From Phormidium willei BDU 130791 (GTDB lineage Bacteria; Cyanobacteriota; Cyanobacteriia; Cyanobacteriales; Geitlerinemataceae): DNA of 49,048 bases. The notes under the pieces were generated by a model. It saw only the letters and a program-made list of their open reading frames with translations. It was not told the origin of the DNA and made no database searches. The stretch lies in the NCBI GenBank assembly GCA_001637315.1, contig LSZA01000022.1, positions 1 to 49,048 on the forward strand, written 5' to 3'. Position numbers and translations under genes: made by a program. Shown one piece after another: positions 17,501 through 25,321 of the stretch. Within the stretch, counting starts at the first letter, position 1. The number at the start of each line of letters is the position of its first letter.

Positions 17501-18353
17501 AATGTCCAGTTTAGGACAGTTGGTTGGCGGTGTCGCTCATGAAATTAATAATCCGGTCAGTTTCATTTATGGCAACTTGACCCATGTGGCGGACTATACC
17601 CGAGACTTGCTACGGCTTGTTGAGATGTACCAACAGATCTATGGTACATCCGAGCCGGCGATCGCCGACTGTATCGCCGAGATTGACCTAGACTTTATTA
17701 TCGACGATTGTCCCAAAACCATTAACTCGATGAAAGTCGGGGCCGAACGTATCCGAGATATCGTCAAATCCTTGCGAACCTTCTCCCGCCTCGATGAATC
17801 AGACTTTAAAGCCGTCAATCTCCACGACAACCTTGAAAGTACCCTACTGATTCTGCAAAATCGACTCAACGGCCGAGGTGGAACCCCAGCTATTCAAGTC
17901 CTCAAAGACTACGGGGATTTACCCAATATCGCCTGTTACAGTGGCTTACTCAATCAAGTCTTTATGAATATCCTCATCAATGGGATTGACGCCATTGAAG
18001 AAAAACAAAACCGTCTCCCCCCAGAGACTCAATCTGACTATCAAGGCTGTCTAAGACTGCGAACACGCCTCGAAAACGGGATAGTGTCCATTAGTATTCA
18101 AGATAATGGAACTGGGATGAGTCCAGAGGTGCGTTCTAAAATCTTTAATCCCTTCTTTACCACTAAACCCATTGGAACCGGAACTGGGATGGGACTGTCA
18201 ACGAGTTATCAGATTGTTACCCAGAACCACAAGGGACACTTGTACTGCACCTCCGAGGTGGGCCAAGGGAGTTTATTTGTGATTCAGTTACCTCAAGTTC
18301 CGGAGAAACGACCGTCCCGCGACGGGGGAACCCCCTTCAATCGAGTTTTCTAG
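14583..18353 (+). CDS. Multi-PAS/GAF sensor histidine kinase
   Basis: The protein (1,256 aa from ATG 14583) has about six PAS modules in series. The first begins LFNASLDAMLLADD; several end in the PAC-type sequences RDITSQK, RDISERK and MDITERK. A GAF domain (about residues 785-950) begins near LLNAISDEIRNSLDLDTILQ. The HisKA helix has GGVAHEINNPVSFIYGNL (His about 986), and HATPase_c includes NGIDAIEEKQ, DNGTGMS (about 1174-1180) and GTGTGMGLSTSYQIV. All catalytic boxes are intact. No transmembrane segment is present, so it is a cytoplasmic multi-input sensor; the HEINNPVSFIYGNL type is common in cyanobacteria. The ATG at 14490 would add 31 residues but lacks a Shine-Dalgarno site, whereas GGGGAG at 14571-14576 lies 6 nt before ATG 14583. 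No response regulator is adjacent. Confidence 0.93.
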   Translation: MLFSDQVTSAIKLAPNNENRQLTMQADVLLEGDRPFKALFNASLDAMLLADDSGHYVDANPVACRLFGLKREQIIGRCIHDFAAMEFDFEQAWQNFLNQGQERGQFSLIRLDGDVREVDYTATAHLLPHLHLSILRDITPETPVKPASNEPEAAYRLEQIAHHIPGAIYQFCLEPDGTMSFPYISEGVRAIYGVSPTRIQNNCQDLFDIVHPDDLERVYQSIQKSAEQLQLWSCEYRVNHPNGRQLWLLGQAMPQREETGQITWYGYIRDITSQKVSQLALQSSENKFRNVIETINDMVFILDQDGSFSYVSPTFHTVMGYELTDFSSQPFANFIHPEDLEMCLMKFQQALKQDRVSGLEYRVLHQDGHYYWHRANLAPLQESGTEVSQCLGIASYIDDIKQAQLALQESKARLDFVLEAVGEGTWEWNLQTNSVTYSQEWPKLLGCRPEALTNTQQDWESRLHPHDRVRAYEDMSRYLAGETRIYESEHRVRCEDGTDRWILSRGQIIERDEAGNPIRFIGLFRDISERKANEAALAELTATLQQAQEVAHIGHWSFDLLTEEIRWSAEVFRIFGLNPNEPEPSFSEHLQYVHPDDREYFNQRVAQAASGKPQNFDVAIILPEGEIRYINSRIQLESQNGQVLRMFGTVMDITERKTAELELERFFTVGLDLLCIADLNGNFHRLNRAWEMTLGYSLDELEGQPFLNFVHPDDVDPTLAAMSDLGKFSHVNRFVNRYRDKQGNYHSIEWLAAPHGDLIYAAARDITVRLETEAMLQALVSRTQLLNAISDEIRNSLDLDTILQNAVNAIAAELEVDICTFGWYNTQSTPPIWQVVNERKDASIPSWLGSYQLEKFPTLFEHILDDCLYSLDIQKTDNQELTSFLHDGEISLYLALPVHTASGQVGGFEMGRIDGDRPWETDEIELLENIANQVAIAIQQAQLYTESQQKSQALEQAYRDLQETQVQLIQAEKMSSLGQLVGGVAHEINNPVSFIYGNLTHVADYTRDLLRLVEMYQQIYGTSEPAIADCIAEIDLDFIIDDCPKTINSMKVGAERIRDIVKSLRTFSRLDESDFKAVNLHDNLESTLLILQNRLNGRGGTPAIQVLKDYGDLPNIACYSGLLNQVFMNILINGIDAIEEKQNRLPPETQSDYQGCLRLRTRLENGIVSISIQDNGTGMSPEVRSKIFNPFFTTKPIGTGTGMGLSTSYQIVTQNHKGHLYCTSEVGQGSLFVIQLPQVPEKRPSRDGGTPFNRVF

Positions 18354-18487
18354 GTTGAGTGATAGACAGTTCAGTATGTACGATTCAAAACAAGAAAAAC
18401 CTATTTGGCTCTATTTTGCAAGGCTTAAACTTGTCTTAGTTAATCTGTCTTTATTTTTAGGTTTCCAGTAAAAATACTGAAAAAGTC

Positions 18488-18516
18488 GTGACAACCTCAA
18501 AAAAGCCTGTTATACT
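18488..18516 (+). promoter_or_regulatory. Sigma-70-type promoter of the candidate small RNA
   Basis: GTGACA (18488-18493) and TATACT (18511-18516) are separated by exactly 17 bp, with TGT directly before the -10 box. The predicted start is near 18523, in a region with no plus-strand gene downstream. Confidence 0.6.
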
Positions 18517-18522
18517 CTATGT

Positions 18523-18606
18523 AGATTTACGCAAGGTTTACAGAGGGCATAGCCACCGACTTCCAACAGGGATAGAAGGTTGTCGGGGTTAGCCCTCTTT
18601 CTCTTT
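18523..18606 (+). ncRNA. Candidate small RNA with long hairpin and terminator
   Basis: Downstream of a near-consensus promoter lies an 84-nt stretch containing a long imperfect inverted repeat. AGAGGGC (18542-18548) pairs with GCCCTCT (18592-18598), and inside it CCGAC (18556-18560) pairs with GTCGG (18582-18586). The outer stem is followed by TTTCTCTTT, a plausible factor-independent terminator. There is no open frame of note, and the next gene is on the opposite strand and converges. It does not carry motifs I associate with Yfr1, 6S RNA, tmRNA or RNase P RNA. It could also be only the terminator of the kinase gene with a chance promoter, but the promoter spacing argues for an independent transcript. 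No target can be named. Confidence 0.5.
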
Positions 18607-18628
18607 GTTGGGCAAGAGGGGGAAGAGG

Positions 18629-18658
18629 GGAACACCGGAACAAGGAACACCGGAACAA
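18629..18658. repeat. Perfect 15-bp tandem repeat, two copies
   Basis: GGAACACCGGAACAA occurs twice in a row, directly before the stop of the radical SAM gene and after the candidate small RNA. Each unit itself contains two GGAACA boxes. Confidence 0.8.
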
Positions 18659-18667
18659 GCCAGAGGA

Positions 18668-20302
18668 TTAGGTGAGGCTCATGGCCTGTTGAGCGTCGCT
18701 GAGGTGTTTGGCGAGGGTTTCGGGAGGGAGAGGACCACGTAGATGAGACCAGGGGAGAATACGATCGCCGTCGTAATTCTCATGCACATAATCCTCTAAC
18801 GGGGGAAGTTGTCCTCGTAACTGTTTGAAGGCTCGCTTATAACTGCCCACTGTATCACCATAGTCTCGTACTAACTCTAACAGGTGCGATAGACGGCGAT
18901 CGCCCCGGGCAATCAACGCCTGAATGACTGACCAATTATAGCTTTCCGGGCGAAAGTCCATTCCCTGCGATCGCAAAGCCTTCTCCAACCGCTGCAACCG
19001 TTTCTTGGCCCGAGGATTCACCCCATAGCCTTGAAACGGAGTATGAGCCTTGGGGACAAAGGTACTACAGCCGAGAGTCAGCCGTAACCCCGGAACCTCT
19101 CGTTTCAACTGCGTCATCATGGCCACCGTTTCACTGACATCCTCATCGGTTTCACCGGGAATGCCCACCATACCGTAGAGTTTAACCCCTTTCAGACCGC
19201 CCGCCTTGGCCTGTTGCGCCGCCTGCACAATCTCCTCATTCTCTAATTTCTTGTTAATCACCCGTCGCAGCCGTTGCGATCCCGTTTCTACTGCAATGGT
19301 GATGGATTTCGTCCCTCGTTTCGTCAAAATCCGGGCCAACTTGGGAGTTACCGTATTGGTTCGCACCGAGGCGATACTCAGCCGTAAATCATCGTAACGG
19401 TCTTGATCGAGATAGTCTAACACCGCCTCAAACTCGGGATGTTGGGTAATCGAGGCCCCCAATAACCCCAAGCGATGACTCACCGTTAAACCCCGTTCAA
19501 TGGCCGGAATCAGAGAGGCTTCCAAACTCGCTGTACGAAAGGGAAGCGTCAGATAGCTGGCTAAACAGAAGCGGCACATTTCTGGACAACTTCGCACCAC
19601 CTCCACCATATAGATATTTTCCCAGGCGGCCTGTTGCGTCACCACCGACGAGGCCGATAGCGTATTCCCACGATAGGTTTGTTTCTCGACTTGGGGGGGA
19701 ATCTCGGCGTCACTGGGGGTAATTGAGGCGATCGCCCCATCGCGACGGTGATAACGCACCTCATATAAACTGGGAATATAGAGTCCCGGAACCTGGGCCA
19801 AACGTCGTAATTTTTCCTCCCGCGAGGCCCCCCGCACCTCCTGATAGGCGTTGAGGAAATTCGGAAGTAGATCTTCGCCATCCCCGAGCAGGATAATATC
19901 GAAGAAATCGGCAAAGGGTTCAGGATTGGCCGTCAACACTGGGCCACCGCCAAACACCAGCGGCTGGCTATCTTGGCGAAATTCAGAGCGTCGGGGAATC
20001 TGCAACGATTCGAGCAAACTGAGGATATTCACATAATCGAGTTCCCAGGAGAGGGAGAACCCCAACAAATCGGCTGTATCGGGGAGGGGTTCGCGGATAT
20101 CCATAAAGAGGCGACTGACTGAGACATCCTCCCGCATGGCCAAGCTGGCCCAAATCACCTGATAGCCGAGGCTGGTAATGCCGACACTGTAGGTATTGGG
20201 AAAGGCAAAAATCACCTCCAGAGCGTTCGCCTCTGGGGAGACGGGTTCAAACAACAGGCGTTCATCGGCAAAAACAGAAGCATTCACAGGGTTGGCACTC
20301 AT
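18668..20302 (-). CDS. B12-binding-domain radical SAM protein (TIGR03960-like)
   Basis: The 544-aa protein has an N-terminal cobalamin-binding-like Rossmann region (FPNTYSVGITSLGYQVIWA through FGGGPVLTANPEPFADFFD, IILLGDGED). A radical SAM barrel follows with the CxxxCxxC cluster motif CPEMCRFC (about residues 240-247) and GVKLYGMVGIPGETDED. It ends in a C-terminal extension rich in Arg. Such proteins cleave SAM reductively, and this class is widespread in cyanobacteria without an assigned reaction. The frame is open to 20389, but ATG 20302 (MSANPVNASVF) gives the usual beginning. The gene stands alone. It is not a MiaB/RimO methylthiotransferase, because it lacks the three N-terminal UPF0004 cysteines and a TRAM domain. 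Confidence 0.88.
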   Translation of the reverse strand: MSANPVNASVFADERLLFEPVSPEANALEVIFAFPNTYSVGITSLGYQVIWASLAMREDVSVSRLFMDIREPLPDTADLLGFSLSWELDYVNILSLLESLQIPRRSEFRQDSQPLVFGGGPVLTANPEPFADFFDIILLGDGEDLLPNFLNAYQEVRGASREEKLRRLAQVPGLYIPSLYEVRYHRRDGAIASITPSDAEIPPQVEKQTYRGNTLSASSVVTQQAAWENIYMVEVVRSCPEMCRFCLASYLTLPFRTASLEASLIPAIERGLTVSHRLGLLGASITQHPEFEAVLDYLDQDRYDDLRLSIASVRTNTVTPKLARILTKRGTKSITIAVETGSQRLRRVINKKLENEEIVQAAQQAKAGGLKGVKLYGMVGIPGETDEDVSETVAMMTQLKREVPGLRLTLGCSTFVPKAHTPFQGYGVNPRAKKRLQRLEKALRSQGMDFRPESYNWSVIQALIARGDRRLSHLLELVRDYGDTVGSYKRAFKQLRGQLPPLEDYVHENYDGDRILPWSHLRGPLPPETLAKHLSDAQQAMSLT

Positions 20303-20621
20303 TGGGTAATGGCTAAGGGGTATGGCTAAGATACGGGAATTACAGACACTCAAAGTAGGACAATCAAGACGGCGAAAAGTGGATACCACCAGACGCGGTG
20401 TTTCGGGCGTTTTAGATGTCCTCTTTAATCTGTCTTAGATTTATCTTGAGTCTGTCTCAAAACGAGGAGATTAAACGGGTATCCTTTCATCTTAACGAGG
20501 ATGGGGGCGGCGACGGAGGGGAGGAGGCGATCGCCTGCCACAAGGCTCGGTGATTTCATCGACGTGGGGGGAGCGATCGCGTTAGAATGGCGAGGAAGCA
20601 TACGTCTTTCCCAAACTTTGA
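20303..20621. other. Divergent promoter region of the radical SAM and DUF6679 genes
   Basis: These 319 bp contain two GCGATCGC sites and a TAGAAT -10-like box at 20583-20588 upstream of the DUF6679 gene, without a clear -35 element. I see no gene or larger repeat. Confidence 0.45.
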
Positions 20622-20933
20622 ATGCTACATCGCAAGCTCTATCAATTCTGCTGTGAAGGTCGTGAAGTCTGTATCTTTCTACGAGATCAACAACGCTGGA
20701 TTGATCGCGCCCAAATTATCGACATCGAAGGAGATCTCGTAACCATCCGCTACGAATCCGACGAAGACGACGAAATCTGTGCTTGGGAAGAACTTGTGCG
20801 TCTCGACAGCATCGGTTCCGTCAGCCAGAAACTGGCCAGCGTTCCCAAGTCCGGATTTGAACCACTCATCGCCGATGACTGTCCCGACTCTGAGAAGATT
20901 CGCAAGAGTCATCCTGAGTCTAACCCGGACTAG
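20622..20933 (+). CDS. DUF6679-family protein (103 aa)
   Basis: The sequence begins MLHRKLYQFCCEGREVCIFL, continues with RDQQRWIDRAQIIDIEGDLV and a very acidic ESDEDDEICAWEE segment, and ends LASVPKSGFEPLIADDCP. This matches the cyanobacterial DUF6679 family as I remember it. The first 70 residues read as a small beta-barrel (V-x-I-F-L, A-Q-I-I-D-I-E-G-D-L-V-T-I-R-Y-E), like Sm or Hfq-type folds; that is a guess from the beta pattern. No function is known. The start ATG 20622 is the only sensible one. A strong terminator follows at 20961-20996. Confidence 0.8.
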   Translation: MLHRKLYQFCCEGREVCIFLRDQQRWIDRAQIIDIEGDLVTIRYESDEDDEICAWEELVRLDSIGSVSQKLASVPKSGFEPLIADDCPDSEKIRKSHPESNPD

Positions 20934-20960
20934 CCCCTCAGGGGAACTCGTCCTTAACAG

Positions 20961-20996
20961 ACCGGGCGGCCCAGTCGCTGCCCGGTTGTTGATTTT
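20961..20996 (+). terminator. Terminator after the DUF6679 gene
   Basis: ACCGGGC (20961-20967) pairs with GCCCGGT (20980-20986) over a 12-nt loop and is followed by TGTTGATTTT. Confidence 0.7.
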
Positions 20997-21065
20997 CCCG
21001 AAACGCTCCTCTTCGCTTACGGGTGTGGTAAGCTGAAACTCAATGTCGTGCTTCTGTTGTTTCTT

Positions 21066-21413
21066 ATGGCTCGCTACACTGCTATCTTCGTTGTAGCCGC
21101 TCCAGTCGAGCACGTCAGGCAGATTCTGCCTGAACTCCTCCAAGCGTGCGACTTCGAGCCAATCTATCAGACCGAAGATTATTTTATGGCTCGGGAAACA
21201 CCGGGACGAGTTTCGTTTTCTAAACTGGTCACGGTTGATGTTCTGATCGATGTTCCCATTGACGATAACCCCGAAGTACGGCTGAATTTCGTGGTCAAAA
21301 ACGAAGAACTCCCCCTGCAAGTGAACAACCACTGTCAGCTTATGTTCGAGGCCGTCAAAGCCGCTGTCGTTGGGAGTGAACAATGGCAACTCCTAGAAAC
21401 TGTTTCCGGGTGA
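21066..21413 (+). CDS. Conserved cyanobacterial protein of unknown function (115 aa)
   Basis: Starting at ATG 21066 (MARYTAIFVVAAPVEHVRQIL) the protein has one alpha/beta domain. A beta strand is followed by a helix (EHVRQILPELLQACDF), then the segment YQTEDYFMARETPGRVSFSKLVTVDVLID and a final helix. The N-terminal pattern resembles SRPBCC or START-like proteins in miniature, but I cannot assign a family. The frame extends upstream to 21048, giving a hydrophobic MLLLFL leader that I regard as untranslated. A T-rich terminator follows at 21462-21495. Confidence 0.65.
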   Translation: MARYTAIFVVAAPVEHVRQILPELLQACDFEPIYQTEDYFMARETPGRVSFSKLVTVDVLIDVPIDDNPEVRLNFVVKNEELPLQVNNHCQLMFEAVKAAVVGSEQWQLLETVSG

Positions 21414-21461
21414 GTTCCCCAAGGATTGTTCAGAACCCGCTTCCCAAAACCCGATTGCCAC

Positions 21462-21495
21462 CCCCCCAACATCCTAGCGAGATTGGGGGGTTTTT
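21462..21495 (+). terminator. Terminator between the 115-aa gene and dnaN
   Basis: CCCCCCAA (21462-21469) pairs with TTGGGGGG (21483-21490), followed by TTTTT. It ends plus-strand transcription and, because the genes converge, may also act on dnaN transcripts. Confidence 0.8.
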
Positions 21496-21498
21496 GGC

Positions 21499-22647
21499 TT
21501 AATCGCGAATCTGAACCGGCATGACGAGGTGGATCATCTTCGTGCCGCCGAGGGGGGTTAGAATCACCGGAGAGGTCGCGCTATTTAACTGAAGTTGAAT
21601 CTCGGTCGATTGCAGATTTCGCAGCGATTCCATCACATACTTGACGTTGAAGGCAATGTCGAGGCTATCCCCGGAAATTTGGGCCGGTAAGCACTCACTC
21701 CCACGGCCGACATCCGCTGCATCGACCCCTAGCGTGACCTGGCCGGCAGCACTATCAAAGCTAAATTTGACAATGTTATTCTTGCGATCAGCGATGACGG
21801 CAATGCGTTCTAGGGCGCTGAGGAGGGCGCGGCGATCGAGATTGGCTTGATTCTCAAATTCACGGGGAATCAGTTGACGATAGGCCGGATACGCCCCTTC
21901 TAGGGTACGACTGGTGAGCCGACGGTCTTCAACTTCAAACACCGCCTGTCCTTCGTCAATCGAGAGGGTTAAGGGAGTGGCGGCGGCCCGTTTGCCGATG
22001 GTGCGTTCGAGTTCCCGCAGGGCCTGGGCCGGAACGGTGACTTCAAAGACTTCGCCATCTTCGAGATTCATGGCCGGGGCATCAGCATCGTTGAGGGCCT
22101 CGACGACGGCTAGACGATGTCCATCGGTGGCGGCAAATTCAATGCCATCGGCCCGAACGGCGAGGTGAACTCCCGTTAAGACTTGTTTGGTTTCGTCGGA
22201 ACTGGTGGCAAAGAGGGTCCCCCGTAAGCCTTCGAGGAGGGATTCACTGCCGAGTTGGATGACTTTGCCATCTTCAATGGCGGGGAGTTCGGGAAATTCC
22301 TCGACACTCATTCCCTGGACGGTATAGTTTCCTGAGAGGGAGGTGAGGGTGGTTTGATAACTCTCGTCGTCTTGTTCGAGGGTGAGTTCGCCGTCGGGAA
22401 GCCGCGAGACAATGTCGTTGAGTAGTTTGGCGGGTAGGGCAACGTCGCCACTTGATTCGACTTGGGCCGGGAAGCTGGTCCGAATCCCTAGGCTGAGATC
22501 GAAGGCGGTTAGGCGGATTTGTTGCTGTTCGGCATCGGCGGTGAGTCGGACGTTGGCTAAAACCGGATGCGTGGGACGAGAGGGGACGGCGTGAATGGTG
22601 AGGGAGAGATGGGTGTTGAGTTCCCCTTGGGTGCAAACCAGTTTCAT
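21499..22647 (-). CDS. dnaN: DNA polymerase III subunit beta (sliding clamp)
   Basis: DnaN forms the ring-shaped homodimer that tethers DNA polymerase III to the template. From ATG 22647 (MKLVCTQGELNTHLSLTIHA) the protein is 382 aa, the usual length, and spans three clamp domains. Signatures include the domain 2 block ATDGHRLAVVE, the RLTSRTLEGAYPAYRQLIP segment and the C-terminal VRLV-type hydrophobic-cleft end, here IHLVMPVQIRD. The frame is open to 22707, but the extra 20 residues are not part of the family. No dnaA-box cluster or other replication gene is nearby; cyanobacterial dnaN is commonly detached from dnaA, so this is not evidence for an origin. Confidence 0.96.
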   Translation of the reverse strand: MKLVCTQGELNTHLSLTIHAVPSRPTHPVLANVRLTADAEQQQIRLTAFDLSLGIRTSFPAQVESSGDVALPAKLLNDIVSRLPDGELTLEQDDESYQTTLTSLSGNYTVQGMSVEEFPELPAIEDGKVIQLGSESLLEGLRGTLFATSSDETKQVLTGVHLAVRADGIEFAATDGHRLAVVEALNDADAPAMNLEDGEVFEVTVPAQALRELERTIGKRAAATPLTLSIDEGQAVFEVEDRRLTSRTLEGAYPAYRQLIPREFENQANLDRRALLSALERIAVIADRKNNIVKFSFDSAAGQVTLGVDAADVGRGSECLPAQISGDSLDIAFNVKYVMESLRNLQSTEIQLQLNSATSPVILTPLGGTKMIHLVMPVQIRD

Positions 22648-22768
22648 AGGAAATTCGATGAGACAGGAGATGTTTGGATCAAAAATCAGGAGCTGTTGGG
22701 CAAACAAACAGCTTTAAGAGAGTACCATAGGCCTCGACGGCACGGGTTGGGGAGGCTTGTTAACCTTG

Positions 22769-23314
22769 ATGGTCTTACCGCTGAGGGCGATCGCCTCTCA
22801 GATTTTACTACTACTGGTGTCGGTGGCGATCGAGTCGACGGTGTTTCATCGCCGCTTGGCCATTAGTCGTCGTGCGAGTGTCCAATATGCTCTGGTGACT
22901 GACCTGCTGTGCATTATATTGGGCTGGATTGGCTTTTTTATTCTTGTGGATACCTTTGAGACTCATCCCTGGGTGATTCAGGTGATGGGATATCTGTTTA
23001 CGGGAGAGTTTGTGCGCCGTCCTGGGCGGGAGGGGATTGAGTCGGTGCTGGCGATCGCCACGATCATTATCTTTTTTGCCAGCTTTTTTATCAAAAGTCA
23101 ATGTCTCTATCTGTTACAGCGCTTCAAGATCCTGCCGTTAGAGAGTCAAGTCTTTTACGAGCAATTTGAGCATTTGAAAACAGAACGGTTGGTTCGCTAT
23201 GAGATTCGGGTTGACCAAGATCGAACGATTCTCTTGGCTCATGGTTTGAGTCACGGGGTCATCTTTATCCTACTGGTGGTGATGATTCTCGGCCTTGGAA
23301 TCGCTGCGCCATGA
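22769..23314 (+). CDS. fraC: FraC-like filament integrity membrane protein
   Basis: The 181-aa protein has about four membrane segments: residues 5-25 (IASQILLLLVSVAIES), 40-65 (LLCIILGWIGFFILVD), 90-112 (VLAIATIIIFFASFFI) and 155-178 (GVIFILLVVMILGLGIAA). The order of P-L-R-A-I, I-E-x-x-V-x-x-R-R-L-x-x-x-R-R-x-S-x-x-Y-A, and L-G-W follows FraC, which in Anabaena keeps filament cells joined at the septum together with FraD and SepJ. The assignment rests on this pattern and on topology. ATG 22769 is preferred; TTG 22757 follows too closely on the GGGGAGG site. It implies a filamentous host. A 9-bp hairpin follows the gene. Confidence 0.6.
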   Translation: MVLPLRAIASQILLLLVSVAIESTVFHRRLAISRRASVQYALVTDLLCIILGWIGFFILVDTFETHPWVIQVMGYLFTGEFVRRPGREGIESVLAIATIIIFFASFFIKSQCLYLLQRFKILPLESQVFYEQFEHLKTERLVRYEIRVDQDRTILLAHGLSHGVIFILLVVMILGLGIAAP

Positions 23315-23329
23315 TGAGTTGGATCGAGA

Positions 23330-23353
23330 AAGCCGCCTGACGTGAGGCGGCTT
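23330..23353 (+). terminator. Hairpin after the fraC-like gene
   Basis: AAGCCGCCT (23330-23338) pairs perfectly with AGGCGGCTT (23345-23353) around a 6-nt loop, with no T-run. Confidence 0.55.
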
Positions 23354-23482
23354 CTGGGGATAGAGTATGGCATTTTTGAAGTGCTAAAACAGGTTTTTTC
23401 AATCGAACGGGTAACGGAGTTGAGGTCGGTTGGCCAGAATCTGGACCGTTAAACGAAGCGATCGGGAGACTGAAGCCGTCTC

Positions 23483-23674
23483 TCAGGCGGTTTCAAGCCA
23501 GTCAAAAATGCGATCGAGTTGTTCGAGGGAGATCAGGCCATATTGCCATAGAACCATCGGGAAGGCGTTGGGAGCGTTTTCTCCCTGGCGCAAGGCTAAG
23601 TCGATGGAGTTCGAGGGAACGGATAAATCGTCTTGTAAAAAGCGAATCAGTTTTGCGAGTTTGTTAAATTTCAT
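23483..23674 (-). CDS. DUF2949-family protein (63 aa)
   Basis: DUF2949 is a small cyanobacterial family of unknown function. From ATG 23674 the protein reads MKFNKLAKLIRFLQDDLSVP, then SNSIDLALRQ, and a C-terminal PMVLWQYGLISLEQLDRIFD, WLETA. The sequence L-W-x-Y-G-x-(I/V)-(S/T)-L-(E/D)-(E/Q)-L is the hallmark and is shared with the second copy at 38432-38623. The frame begins 10 codons earlier at 23704, which cannot be excluded. The two paralogues are 15 kb apart and about half identical by eye. Confidence 0.8.
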   Translation of the reverse strand: MKFNKLAKLIRFLQDDLSVPSNSIDLALRQGENAPNAFPMVLWQYGLISLEQLDRIFDWLETA

Positions 23675-24303
23675 GGTCTTAAATTGAGTCCGTTTTCTGG
23701 ACATTCCTACTATGCACTAGATTGAAGGGCCGCTTTGCGATCGATATAACCCTTTCGTTGTGATCTTGATCGCGCTTAGTTGCGATCGCCGCCTCCCCGG
23801 GTTATCCGACAAAGTCCCCCTGATTCGGGCGATCCCCACTAACGATAAGTCCGTGTTATCCCTGAGGTGCGATCGCCCTTAACCGTGATCCCTAACCGAC
23901 CTTTGACCCGATTAGGAATCGTTACATCCTCTGATATATCTGGAAAAAACGTCAATTTTTTCGATAATCTTTGGATGATTTCCTAACATCACCAGTCCCA
24001 CCTAGGTCTAGGGTGATGACTCCCGTGATTCCGTTTATTTCCTCGGTAACTTTGCGGAGGCACAGCCAGGAGGATGAGTCAATGTCCAAGAGATGACCAC
24101 CTCGGGGAACAGTGACGTCTCGCGCAAGAGTGACGTCACCCTTGGCAACGGCCTCGATCAGCCATCGAAGATAGCCAACGCGGCGAGTCACTAACGCTAG
24201 GGTTCCCAAACCTGGGAACAATCCACCTAGCTGACGAAGATTACGACTGAATGTGTCTGAATGGGTGAGAAAAAGCCGTACTGAGACGACTTTTCCTCAA
24301 CAA
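23675..24303. other. Intergenic region, about 630 bp
   Basis: The region contains two or three GCGATCGC sites, a hairpin GTTCCCAAACCTGGGAAC (24202-24219) and two AGTGACGTC boxes about 20 bp apart near 24110-24140. An 89-codon minus-strand frame at 23952-24221 has no family resemblance and no ribosome binding site, so I do not annotate it. A promoter for the tRNA should lie on its right side. Confidence 0.4.
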
Positions 24304-24377
24304 TCGGGATGACTGGATTCGAACCAGCGGCCCCTTCGTCCCGAACGAAGTGCGCTACCAAGCTGCGCTACATCCCG
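24304..24377 (-). tRNA. tRNA-Pro (anticodon CGG)
   Basis: On the minus strand the acceptor stem pairs CGGGATG (5' end at 24377) with CATCCCG, followed by discriminator A. The D arm is GCGCAGCTTGGTAGCGC, the anticodon stem CTTCG/CGAAG encloses TTCGGGA with anticodon CGG, and the T arm is GCTGG-TTCGAAT-CCAGT (the loop is seven bases). CCA is not encoded. It reads the proline codon CCG. Confidence 0.95.
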
Positions 24378-24576
24378 GTGTTAACGCTCAGATGGATTCA
24401 CCATCCTAACACACGACAGTGTAGCACAGACTTAAACACTTGGCTATCAATTTTTGTAAATCCAGTGATCCATTCAATGGTCAATCTAGGCCAAGACTGA
24501 CCTAGCGGAGCCGGCCGCCGATGTGAGGTCTACCGTGAAGAGAATCGATCGCCCCCAACCGGCGGTCAACCCGAGA

Positions 24577-25131
24577 TTATTTCAACTTCTGCTTGATAAA
24601 CGCGAGAATCTGTGAGACTTGTTTTTTCAAGCCGGCCACTTCCTTCTCTAAACTCGCCACCTTAGCGTGCAGAGCCGCCACATCCTCGCCACCGCCCGCT
24701 GAAGCCGCCGCTGGAGCTGCCGCTGCGGCTGGAGCCGCCACGGCACCGCGAGATTTTTTGGACTTAGCCATCGCCGACTTAATGGCCCCGAGAAGCTGTT
24801 TCTTCTCAAACGGTTTCTCGATAAACTCAAAGAACTCAAACGGCTCAGAAATCTTCTCGGTGACCTCTTCCTTGCGTCCCGACATCACCAACAGGGGGAT
24901 TTTACGTAGATTCGCATCAGCCTGAATTTCCTGAAAGACCTCCCAGCCGCTTCGTTTGGGAAGCAGGAAATCCAACATAATCAGACTGGGCTTATCGGAG
25001 TGAATCTTATTCAAACCTTCTTCACCATCCTTGGCTTCGACCACATCGAAGTTCCCCGGAGGCAACATACTTTTAACAGTTTTCTGGATGACACGGCTGT
25101 CATCAATGACCAAAATTTTGTGACTTGCCAC
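24577..25131 (-). CDS. CheY-like response regulator with Ala-rich linker and coiled-coil tail
   Basis: Residues 1-122 form a receiver: LVIDDSRVIQKTV (D10/D11), LIMLDFLLPKRSGWEVF (phospho-acceptor D54), VMSGR (S84) and EKPF (K106). The linker (about 128-148) is Ala/Pro-rich, and the last 35 residues form a heptad coiled coil (VAALHAKVASLEKEVAGLKK). There is no DNA-binding or enzymatic output domain, so it probably acts by oligomerisation or by binding a partner such as a pilus or chemotaxis-type protein. I cannot identify the cognate kinase; the multi-PAS kinase at 14583-18353 is an orphan and a formal possibility only. ATG 25131 is the start; lipA is divergent, with 190 bp between. Confidence 0.9.
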   Translation of the reverse strand: MASHKILVIDDSRVIQKTVKSMLPPGNFDVVEAKDGEEGLNKIHSDKPSLIMLDFLLPKRSGWEVFQEIQADANLRKIPLLVMSGRKEEVTEKISEPFEFFEFIEKPFEKKQLLGAIKSAMAKSKKSRGAVAAPAAAAAPAAASAGGGEDVAALHAKVASLEKEVAGLKKQVSQILAFIKQKLK

Positions 25132-25321
25132 GACTGACTCCTTGAGCGGTGCGCGAAGGGATAGGCTGAGGGATAGATGCTATCTAGTGTACCCCACCGG
25201 ATATAGTCTATCAGGTGGGGCAAACCTGCGGTCGATGTAACATAGTTGAAACAGGACCGACCCGCGATCGCGCGGCTGGGTCATCCTTGCACTTGTCCCG
25301 CGAGTATTATCCTTATCTATC

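Noticed and set aside
18629-18658. 15-bp tandem repeat as a CRISPR fragment
   Set aside because: The two units are directly adjacent with no spacer, and no cas gene is in the window.
21499-22647. dnaN as a sign of the replication origin
   Set aside because: No dnaA gene or DnaA-box cluster is seen nearby, and cyanobacterial dnaN is often far from the origin.
23952-24221. 89-codon minus-strand open frame
   Set aside because: No ribosome binding site, no family resemblance, and composition unlike the neighbouring genes; probably chance.
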